A stretch of 64,000 bases of DNA from Pisaster brevispinus (Eukaryota; Echinodermata; Asteroidea; Forcipulatida; Asteriidae): assembly GCA_023634235.1 (NCBI GenBank), contig JAMKCF010000007.1, forward strand, positions 19,970,592 to 20,034,591, in the 5' to 3' direction. The notes beneath the pieces are model-generated. The model was not told the origin of the DNA. It saw nothing but the letters and a program-made list of their open reading frames with translations, and did not search any database. The translations under genes were made by a program, and so were the position numbers. This document shows, one piece after another, positions 49,766-58,788 of the stretch. The first letter of the stretch is position 1, and every line of letters begins with the position of its first letter.

Positions 49766-49860
49766 CTAGTTTTTCCTTCGTGATTATAACAAAAAACTGC
49801 AATTTTAAGCAAATTCCCGCCGATACTGAATTTTATCTGAGTGATATTTACGTTGAAAGA
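49766..49860 (-). other. Probable 5' untranslated exon of the unknown gene (donor at 49765)
   Basis: On the minus strand GAAGGAAAAACTAG is followed by GTAAGTTG, a good splice donor about 290 bp upstream of the acceptor before the start codon. The 5' limit of the exon is unknown; the upper coordinate is a placeholder. Confidence 0.45.
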
Positions 49861-50399
49861 AGTACATAATACACTCATCACTAACCCAGTGCGTGGGAGC
49901 TTGCGAATTCATTCACAAATTTTGATACCACGCTCTCCCAAATATGGAGCTGCAATCACCGTATAAGGAACATTAGACTCCGCCCATAATGGATACTACA
50001 CGTTGATTGGTCAATATCCATTTAGTCAAACTATTATCTACGCGGTGATTGGATCATAATAAATAAGGAACCTGCATGTCGGGTGCATGCTCGACGAATG
50101 TGAAACGCATGCGTTGTTTTGCTCTGCGGTCAGCAGCATTGTTTATGTTTGGCACGACCACGTGTGTAATTTCCCGGGGCTGTCTTGAGCTAGTTCTCGC
50201 CCGGTGACTGCACGAAGCCTGTCCGTCCGTGCACGAAGCCCGTCCGTGCACAATGGCAAACACATTCGCCGGCCATTTTCATAACAAATTTAATGGCAGT
50301 TGTGTAACAGCTGTGAGTCAGTTCTAAAGACTAAAAACACTGGGGAAAATTTTTCAACTCATGGTTTAATCCTGAATGGACATATTTTCTGAGCGGTTG
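49861..50399. promoter_or_regulatory. Shared divergent promoter region
   Basis: The minus-strand unknown gene and plus-strand GOGAT begin on either side. The stretch is richer in CG than its surroundings and has inverted CCAAT boxes (ATTGG at 50006-50010 and 50048-50052) and a 21-bp duplication with CACGAAGCC at 50211 and 50232. The plus-strand end is marked by the donor TTG|GTAAGTAAG at 50399/50400, a likely non-coding first exon of GOGAT. Transcription start sites cannot be read from sequence. Confidence 0.55.
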
Positions 50400-51155
50400 G
50401 TAAGTAAGTTAAGTTGAGTTTATGATTCTGACTCAATGTACATTCACTGTGCATCCGTGAGCGCGTGTTGACCTGCGGATGACCTGTGTCACTGCTCGTG
50501 CAACCAGTTATAATGCACGTGTTTGTTTACCTGTCGAAATCATTCACAGTCTTTAGTTTTATTTATTTTTTATTTTTTTGCATGCACTGCCGGCCATTGT
50601 ATTTAAACTGATGATAGCTAGCAATCAAATAAAATTTGAACTTGCATGAATTATCCACTCGGCTCAAATATACTGTCTGTCAAGAGCGGCACGATCAATG
50701 CCATGACTGATCACGCTGCCTAAACATGCACACTAAATAATAAAAATAAAAACTTGCTAAGTATTTCGACAGTTTTCAGAAAGGTGCAGTATTGAAAATA
50801 TTCGGACGACAAAATAACGTGTTGACAATTTTGTGTGCTTTTTTATATGGATGACTACCCGGTAAGTGCATTATCTTTCAATATCCTTGTAAATTAAGCC
50901 CCCCAGAAAAAAATGCTTTTAGATTAAACTTCGTTGATTATTTGCTAGTTGGATTGAGAGCAAAAATTTCTTGTTATTTATTTGTTTGACATTTGCTCAG
51001 CTCTGTCTGTGTTACACAACAGTGAACAGGATTTTGCAAATCTGGAGCGACTTTGATACTAGTAGTAGTAGTAGTAATAATAATAATAATAGTAATACCT
51101 AGTGATAATCTGCTGCAGTGGATTAATGAAGATTCTTTGTAATGACCTTTTTCAG
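50400..51155 (+). other. GOGAT 5' UTR intron
   Basis: It is bounded by the donor GTAAGTAAG at 50400 and the acceptor CTTTTTCAG ending at 51155. A second donor, CCG|GTAAGTGC at 50862, could end an alternative first exon. Its short ATG frame would hit a stop in the next exon, so it is not a coding alternative. An (AGT/AAT)n tract lies at 51058-51100. Confidence 0.5.
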
Positions 51156-51361
51156 AACCGAAGTGTCACCTTGCCATCAGTTTCGTTTACGGGAATTTGA
51201 AGTTCTTCTAGCATTCAAACATGGCTGAAAGTTCTTCATTACCAGCGATGGACCTGCAGACTGGCTTGCCATTGGCCCAGGGATTGTATTCTCCAGAGAT
51301 GGAGAAGGATGCATGCGGTGTTGGATTTATCGTCAATATTCATGGAATCAAGTCTAAGAAG
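51156..51361 (+). CDS. GOGAT exon with start codon
   Basis: Acceptor TTTTTCAG at 51155; 65 bases of 5' UTR; coding from 51221 to 51361 (47 codons). A 31-residue leader, MAESSSLPAMDLQTGLPLAQ and GLYSPEMEKDA, precedes the catalytic Cys32. The leader is neither strongly basic nor amphipathic, so there is no clear mitochondrial targeting signal. Donor GTATTT. Confidence 0.9.
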
Positions 51362-54300
51362 GTATTTTGTTATTTTCCCTCCGTTGAATATGTAGCTTTG
51401 TTAGAGGTAGCGCGATATTGACATTTCCTATTCTGGCCGCACACAAAAAAGAGGTTTTTCAAATTATTGTTGCTTCGAACTAACATGCTGTCTGAGCTTC
51501 AAATCACTCATGTAGGTCAATAAAACTCTCTTCTTTCATAATCTCTTTGAAAAAAGGCAAAACTTTACCTCACTTTTTCACACATCAAAAAAATTCAGAG
51601 ATGGTCACCGATGCGACGACCGCGAGCGCAGCCATTTTTGAACTTTTTTGAGAGATAAATTGGCTCTGACCATTTTCAATTATACCGCCCTCTCTTGACT
51701 TCTAATTAAAAAATACTGCCATCTATTGATAGAGAGAGGATTGGAAAGTCTACGGTGCTTTTTTTCCCGTCTCAATCGGTGAATAAATAAGGTTTTGACG
51801 TATTTTTTTACTGTTTTTGGCAAAATTTTGACTAAATTTCATATTTTAAAGGAATTTATACATTCAGCAACGGCGGGGTATGCTGTCAAACCTATATTAG
51901 TAAAATCCTTGTCCATTTTTGAGTAAGAAAAATTGGGTTTTGTTCCTGCGCGAGGTCGCGCATTTTTTTTATGGAGGTTTTAATTCAATCACGGTGCTCG
52001 GTAAAATCTGATTTTTTAACCTTTGAGTGCACGTTAGAGATAGGGCTGAAATGCCTTAGCAGTCCGGGGGGTCTTAATTTAACAATCTCTTTACCTCAGT
52101 TGGCGACCAGAAGAGTACCTCGTGTATGGTGTCTTTAGAAAGGCATAACTCATTAACGAAAGCACCTATGACAGTGGCGTTTGCACCATTGAATTTCTCC
52201 TGAACAGACCTTTAATTTGATGTATAATTTTAATATATTTGAAAAAAGGAAATTTTTACTATAATAAAGCTAGAATATGAATGCAAAAGAAATCAAAGCA
52301 CTTTCAAGGTCTTGACTTATGTATGCGCCATCTTGTCCATAGGATAGGGTACCTTTGTTAATTGTTGAACACTACGTGCCGTCTGTGACTTGGTGCTTGA
52401 ACTAGACGGCAACGAGGGTTAAAAAATAAACAAATCTGCCCCTTGATCAAAATTCATAATTTCAACAATATTAACTAATAGTTTTTTGTTGGTGTTGTGG
52501 AGATTTATTGCTTAAGTTATGTTTTAGGTTTTCTGTCTATGACTCGTATAAGTGATTAAATTATTTTGTAAATTTTCCATTCCACTCCCCCTAAAAAAGA
52601 AAGAAAAATACGAGTAGCACAGCACTACAAGTACGTGTTGAACAATTATGTGCAAAACCCAATTTAAAATGCATGTAAGAAACATGTTGATAACTAAGTT
52701 GATGTTTTAAATGGGTTTGCTGTGTTATTGTTTGTTTTGAGTCAATTTAATTAGTTAAAACTGAATATAAAGACTTATTCTCTCCCCCTCCCCCCGCCCC
52801 CCCAAAAGAAATTTATTTGAACTTTTTGATATTATCTGTTTGATATTACATGTTGCTAAACTGCTACATTTTGACTTTGTGTGTAGATCCTTGAAGATGC
52901 ATCTGTGATGTTGTGTAGGATGAAGCATAGAGGTGCATGTAGTGGAGACAACGACACAGGGGATGGTGCAGGTGTTATGACATCCATTCCACATCAGTTG
53001 TATGCACGCGTTTTGAGGTAAGATTTCTCTTCAACGGACTGTGCAATTCTCGCGCCTATTCGAACATTGGGACCAGTTGAAGTGTGCGAGTTTATTTCCT
53101 TCACGCGTTAAAGCAATGTATGTGGAACCAAAAATGTGATCCAATATAGACGAGACTTGCACAGTCTATTTTCTTTTTCCTGTTCCTTATGTGTCTGCGA
53201 TTGTTCCAGATATAAAAGTTGTCTTATATCTGACAAACTAACCAGAAGCCAAGAAAAAAAGCTACCATCAAACCTCTCAATTATCTTGTTCACAATGAGA
53301 GACTTTTGGCAATAGTTGGCAGCAGACTTACCAGGTAAATTGTTCTTGTAAGTGTGCGCACGAGCAAAATTAAATGAACAATGAGAAAGTTACAGCTGCT
53401 GCTGCCTTGCGTAAAAAATTCCCCACAAAACATAGTGTGAAATGGTTGATTGATTTTAATGTGACATAAGCTTTGGCCTGAATAGATATTTGGCTTTTTT
53501 TAGTTAATCTCTTCAAATATTAAAAATTAATAACAAAAGGAAATCACGAGCTAAGGAATAAATCTCTTCTACTATCCTTGTTTAAAAACAAAATTTGCAT
53601 ACAACTTACAATCTGAAATTCTGAATGTGGTTTCACTTCAGTGAACTTTATTCCATGCCATACATAATGTCAAAAATTGGGTTAGATTTTGGCTGAGTTA
53701 ATGCAAAGGATGGCTATTTGGTGGAGCTACATTATATTTGAATATATTGCTGCTAATCATAGGTTTTGTGTTTGTTTTTTTATGCATTGATGGATTTAAC
53801 CTCTTCACAGTAAAAAGCAACCATACTCCTTGATTGAGTCCAAGGCTTGTTGGAGTAAGGTCAAGGCACTTATCGTTTTTCATTTCCAATTTGTCTCTGC
53901 AGAGAAGAGCTTGATATAAACCTGCCTGGACCATCCCATTATGCCACAGGGATGATCTTTTTGGACAGAGACACCGCACCTCATTGCCAAAAGCTATTCA
54001 CAGACTTAGCTACACAGTGTAAACTTAAGGTAATTTATTCAACACATGTAAATATTTGTTTTTATATATTCTGATGTGACAAGTAATTGTACTTTGCAAA
54101 TTTCCTCATATCTTTTCAGTGAATTCATTCATTTTTCATTGAGAATGATTTTGCTGTTGGTTTAACAAATAATAATTTAGTTATATTTTAGCATACATTC
54201 AAAAAGTTACTTTAAAACTAAGAATTCTCTTTTTAATATGTACAATGCCTTCTGTGTAGAGAGATTTTCTAAAGTATGTATGTCCACTTCAGATGTTTGT

Positions 54301-55686
54301 TCTTTTCTGTGTATTTTAGAATCAGATCCAGACAGTCAGGGAAGTTAACTCTAGCAGTGCCTTGTATTTAATACCTGTCATGCCTTGCATTTCAAGCTGT
54401 AAATTACTCTTTTTTTTAGAAATTGAGAATAAGTTTGGGGGAAACAAAACAACAACTGTAGTCAAGGCAAACACAAATTCCAAATTTATTGTGGTCACAA
54501 CTTGAATTTTCACAAAGGTAAATTTATGGTCACAGAATGTGTTGTAACCAATACAAATGCTTTATAATAGGACCGATTTTAAACGGCCTTGTCAATACAC
54601 ATTGAGCCGAATTAATCAGTCTGCGACACTGCTACAGTTAAGTGAGATATTTATTCTGGAATTTCATCTTTGCGAAGACGAGGCCATTTTCATTTTGCAA
54701 AAGGCACTTTTACAATTTTACAATCTTAAGTTCTATGGGAAGTTTTGAAGGGGCACCAAGGCCAAGACCATGGTATTGAAGGCAATGGCTTCCATGCAGG
54801 CCTGCTGTTTTTGCTTTATTTCTTGAAATGGATAATGAATGTCTGGCTATCCAGGTACCTGACTACATGTTCCCTTATCCCTTTTATGTGTAGATTCTAT
54901 GCTGGCGTACTGTCCCCCATGATAGTACTGTCATTGGTGAGATTGCCAAGTCAAGGGAACCTTTCATTCAGCAGGTCTTCATCACTGGAGACTTTGAAGG
55001 AGACCAACTGAAGAGACAGGTAAATGGTTCAATCTCAATAGACCACTTGTATAATGCGCAATGCTGCTGGGAAGCTGAGGTCGTGCAAAAATTTTTAAAC
55101 ACCAAGAACAGCTATCGTCCAATGAGCTGCCGCTTTTTGTCTCAGTGAGGGCGCTGTTTGAGAGTGGGACGTCATATGCATTTAAAAGGTCTATAGGTTC
55201 AATAAATGAGGAGTATGAAGGTGATAGGTGAAAAGAAAGTTATGCTTTGAAATATTCCTGTAAATTAATCATGTGTGTTGCTGACACATTTAGAAACTTT
55301 GGACATTAATTGACTTTATTCTTGGCATAGTGCACTTCTTTTCTTCTCAACCAGTTGATGCCGGCCTTCTCTCATTTTTACCATACCACCCCCGGTATTA
55401 TTTTCAATGAAAATTTAGAAACATTTTGGAGGTTGAACATAATTATTCAACAATATATTGGTCTTTTTTGTATTTTTATTTCTTTTATTCAAAGGAAAAC
55501 AAGGTCTGTGTTGTTATTCACATCATGGTTTTCCATATTGTTAAATATGTCCCTGTCTGACCTTCATATTTTCATGACTTTTAAAAACAGGTGTTTTCTT
55601 TACGCAAACAAGCAACTCACACTATTCCAAAGCATGGATACCGATTCTACATCTGCAATTTGTCTGTGGACACTGTCATTTACAAG
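51221..55686 (+). CDS. Glutamate synthase (GOGAT), first five coding exons (3' incomplete)
   Basis: This gene encodes the N-terminal glutaminase (class II amidotransferase) part of NAD(P)H-type glutamate synthase, which transfers the glutamine amide to 2-oxoglutarate to give two glutamates. The exons 51221-51361, 52887-53017, 53903-54029, 54894-55019 and 55591-55686 join in frame to 207 residues. Cys32, in KDACGVGFIVNIHG, is the expected catalytic Cys exposed after propeptide removal. Further matches are MKHRGACSGDNDTGDGAGVM (the RGA...NTGDGAG block) and ILCWRTVPHDSTVIGEIAKS (LGWRxVP). The initiator ATG has an AAACATGG context and follows a spliced 5' UTR. The full protein is usually about 2000 residues, so most of the gene, including the synthase and NADPH domains, lies beyond the window. 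Confidence 0.95.
51362..52886 (+). other. GOGAT intron 1 (coding)
   Basis: 1.5 kb, AT-rich, with C-runs near 52787-52803; no feature recognised. Confidence 0.85.
52887..53017 (+). CDS. GOGAT coding exon 2
   Basis: Acceptor TGTGTGTAG, donor GTAAGA. It encodes ILEDASVMLCRMKHRGACSG and DNDTGDGAGVMTSIPHQLYA, a near-universal GOGAT glutaminase block. It ends two bases into an Arg codon. Confidence 0.96.
53018..53902 (+). other. GOGAT intron 2
   Basis: 885 bp, AT-rich. No feature recognised. Confidence 0.85.
53903..54029 (+). CDS. GOGAT coding exon 3
   Basis: Acceptor TTGTCTCTGCAG, donor GTAATT. It encodes EELDINLPGPSHYATGMIFL and DRDTAPHCQKLFTDLATQCK, including the YATGMIFL segment typical of GOGAT. 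Confidence 0.95.
54493..54640 (+). repeat. Dispersed repeat, also present at 42151
   Basis: It shares GGTCACAACTTGAATTTTCA, CACAAAGGT...TTTATGGTCACA and a terminal ACACTGCT with 42151-42310. Confidence 0.65.
54650..54800 (+). repeat. Dispersed repeat fragment
   Basis: GGAATTTCATCTTTGCGAAG, GAGGCCATTTTCATTTTGCA and AAAGGCAC match the reverse complement of 28690-28790. GCAGGCCTGCTG at about 54796 matches the palindromic GGCCTGCTG word at 31961. Confidence 0.5.
54894..55019 (+). CDS. GOGAT coding exon 4
   Basis: Acceptor TTTTATGTGTAG, donor GTAAAT. It encodes ILCWRTVPHDSTVIGEIAKS, REPFIQQVFITG and DFEGDQLKRQ, matching LGWRxVPxxxxxLGxxAxxxEPxIxQVF of glutamate synthases. Confidence 0.95.
55020..55590 (+). 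other. GOGAT intron 4
   Basis: 571 bp. It contains GAGGGCGCTGTTTGAGAG at 55147; otherwise nothing notable. Confidence 0.85.
55591..55686 (+). CDS. GOGAT coding exon 5
   Basis: Acceptor CTTTTAAAAACAG, donor GTAAGC. Its 32 codons read VFSLRKQATHTIPKHGYRFY and ICNLSVDTVIYK, matching the FYIcSLSxxTIVYKG segment. The next expected segment (G-M/Q-L-T...) is not found before the window ends. Confidence 0.93.
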
Positions 55687-56689
55687 GTAAGCTTTATTCT
55701 TATAAAAAAATCCATACTAAAATGTTTAACACTTCTTTATGTTATTGTTACCCATGGCTGATTTGATCAGAAAATATAAATTAAATTTTAAATATATATT
55801 TTTATAGATTTGAGAATGTTATAAGCTTTTATTTAAGTATTGCACACAAAAATCCACCCATGATACAGTAGGTGGTAGTTAATTAAAAGCTAAAAATGAC
55901 ATTATCTTATGTCCGTCAACCATGTACAAACAATTTCACATTTATGTAGTGCATTGTCCGTGGCATATGTGAAAGTTTTTGTATATTTTTAGTTTTGAAT
56001 AAGCAGTTTCTGTAACAAAATTAATTTCAGCAAAAATCAGGCCATTCATTTTTAATTCATCTTGGAGTTCTGTCCACCCGATATGGTGGAATTATTAGAA
56101 GAGATCACAAAATGAATTTAGTTAACAAATACGTTTCATTGCAAAAAGACTATTTTGCGCGAGGTAAAGGAAGCAATTTATTCTGTAGAAATGTGTTGGT
56201 TTGTTCACTGTGCAATATTCAAGACAGATATTTTGGAGAACTTTGACATTTGCCAGTTCTTCATACTGTGTATGGATCAGACATTTAATTTCTGTGTATT
56301 TAAAGGAACTTTCACAAAAACTTATTTGAGCCTATTCTATACTTGGGATATCTTAGAAAATCAGATGAAATGAGGCATGGTTGGGGGGAGGGGGGTCTAA
56401 TACAAACAGTTGCTGGATTCTGAGACTTTAATATTCTCCATGATGTAATTCACTAAGTGGAAAATGGCACCATAAGTTAAAAATGTATTTGTACAAATTC
56501 ATTTTTCGTGTAATTACATGTACTTTTGCCATCCTATTTTGCTACTGTGCGCACTCATATCTTGCATCCTTCACTATTTCATTGATAGACTAGACACTAA
56601 GTGTTTGTGAACAAACACAAAGCTGTTCCGTTTTGTTGTGCTTTGATTAATTGATCCAGACCTTTAAAGTGAGCCTAAGTTCAAGATTG

Positions 56690-57875
56690 AACGATATGGT
56701 TTCATTTCCGGTTGACCCGGAATTAAAGGTCAACATGGGGTTACGGTAACCTAAGGCTTATATTCAATGCTCAAAGGGTTTATAACTGAAAACAAAGAAA
56801 ATTGGCTAAGTAATTATTGAGATATAGGCCCACTTCCAGTTGACCCGGAAGTAAAGGTCAACATGGGGTCAGTGTTACCCAAGTTCAATCTTTAATGCTC
56901 AAAGGATCTATAACTGAAAAGAAATTGAAAATTGGTTGTGTAGTTCTTGAGATATGGTCCCACTTCCGGTTGACCCCTAGTAAAGGACAACATTGGGTCA
57001 TGGTTACCCAAGGCTGATCTTTGGTGCCCAATGAGTCTATAACTGAAAAAAGTTTGAAAATCGGTTGTGTAGTTCTTGAGATATGGTCCCACTTCCGGTT
57101 GACCCCTAGTAAAGGTCAACATTGGGTCACGATTTCCCAAAACTAATCAGAAATGCCCAAGGAGTCTATAACTGAGAAAAGTTTGAAAATCGGTTGTGTA
57201 GTTCTTGAGATATGGTCTCACTTCCGGTTGACGCGGAAGTAAAGGTCAACATGGGGTCATGGTTACCCAAGGTTGATCTTTAGTGCCCAAGGAGTCTATA
57301 ACTGAAAAAAGTTTGAAAATCGGTCGTGTAGTTCTTGAGATATGGTCCCACTTCCGGTTGACCCCTAGTAAAGGTCAACAATGGGTCACGATTTCCCAAA
57401 ACTTATCTCATATGCCCAAGGAGTCTATAACTGAGAAAAGTTTGAAAATCGGTTGTGTAGTTCTTCAGATACGGTCTCACTTCCGGTTGACCCAGAAGTA
57501 AAGGTCAACGTGGGGTCACGGTTACCCAAGGCTGATCGCCAGTGCCCAAGGAGTCTATCACTGTAACAAGTTTGAAAATCGGTTGTGTAGTTCTTGAGAT
57601 ATGGTCCCACTTCCTGTTGACCCCTAAGTAAAGGTCAACATTGGGTCACGGTTTCCCAAAGCTAATCTCCAATGCCCAAGGAGTCTATAACTGAAAAATG
57701 TTTGAAAATCGGTTGTGTAGTTCTTGAGATATGGTCCCACTTCCGGTTGATCCCTAAATAAAGGTCAACATTGGGTCACGTTTTCCCAAAGCTAATCTCC
57801 AATGCCCAAGGAGTCTATAACTGATAAAAGTTTGAAAATCGGCTGTGTACTTCTTGAGATATGGTGCTGCAAAGA
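56690..57875 (+). repeat. Tandem array, about nine units of roughly 131 bp
   Basis: ACTTCCGGTTGACC-type words recur at about 56709, 56831, 56962, 57091, 57221, 57350, 57480, 57610 and 57740. Each unit also has AAAGGTCAACAT, CCCAAGGAGTCTATAACTGA, GTTTGAAAATCGGTTGTGTA and GTTCTTGAGATATGGTCCCA. Two subtypes exist: A with the palindrome CTTCCGGTTGACCCGGAAG, and B with GGTTGACCCCTAGT. B followed by A occurs twice (57090-57348 and 57349-57608) with shared private changes, which indicates a dimer duplication of about 259 bp. Short open frames in it are by-products. Confidence 0.9.
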
Positions 57876-58687
57876 TTAACTAGTTAAATATTCAAATGTG
57901 GCGCCCGGGACAAAATCGTCGAGCGCCCTGGGCAACAGAATCACGACGTACATGTACACATGCACAAGCCACCGTTTCAATACGCTATAGATCGATATTT
58001 TTGTATATATAGTGTGCAGCGACTGGTACCCAGAAGTCGGCTATTTCGTTACGGCATTTCGCGTGCATTTTTCTCTGTGTCGCAGGGCATCCTGACTACA
58101 TTTTTAGTCGATGAACGGAACCTTGTCTCCAAGCCATTGGTGTCCGATTTGTCACTGAATCGTTAATTATCGTGGAAATTGTTCTACTTTGATTAGTTTT
58201 AATGACCAGGAACATCTCTTATTAAAAGCAATTAACTTTTCAAAACAGTTTATGTAATTTAGGAAACTAATTCGTAATTTTAATTGAAAATATCGTGTTT
58301 TTGACTGTCAAAACATTTGCCCTTTCAGCGCCAAGTGTTTTGTACACAGAACAAAAACGCGCCAACAAATGACGTCATTGATGACGTTTTATGAATTTTT
58401 TGCCACGCTACAGAGCTACATAATAAGACGAGTCTATATTTGAAAACAGTTTGAGGATCAGACATATACTTCTTGAGATATGGTGGGAACAAGATTGCCT
58501 AATTAAATATTCATGTCATTATAACTCAGCTAATTAATGAAGAACTTGAACAATTTTACTCTTAGCATAATTTCATGTTCTAAGCTTCAATTTGATGTAT
58601 GATCTGAATCTCCCATATTTATTATTTTAGAGCTTAGGTTCGTACAAAATCGTGTACAAAAGCTATGGCAATTTTGACAGAAACAAA

Positions 58688-58688
<1 letters not shown>

Positions 58689-58738
<50 letters not shown>

Positions 58739-58740
58739 TA
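58689..58740 (+). repeat. (AAT)n microsatellite
   Basis: An almost uninterrupted run of AAT triplets, 15 or more, preceding a perfect hairpin at 58763. Confidence 0.95.
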
Positions 58741-58762
58741 ATAATCCCAAGAAAAACAAAAC

Positions 58763-58788
58763 CTGTTCCGACTGCTAAGTCGGAACAG
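58763..58788. repeat. Perfect 11-bp hairpin
   Basis: CTGTTCCGACT and AGTCGGAACAG are exact reverse complements around GCTA. Following the AAT run and the degenerate repeat at 58440-58690 (which shares TACTTCTTGAGATATGGTG with the 131-bp array), it may mark the end of a larger repeat element spanning about 56.7-58.8 kb. Confidence 0.8.

Larger units (their letters stand above)
54030..54893 (+). other. GOGAT intron 3 with two dispersed repeats
   Basis: It contains the 54493-54640 copy of the repeat at 42151 and, immediately after, a copy (about 54650-54800) of the family seen at 28600 and 31855. The rest is AT-rich. Confidence 0.75.

Noticed and set aside
56892..57610. Short open frames in the 131-bp array (SHFRLTPSKGQQW-type repeats)
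   Set aside because: They repeat with the tandem unit on both strands and lie inside the GOGAT intron. There is no start or splice support.
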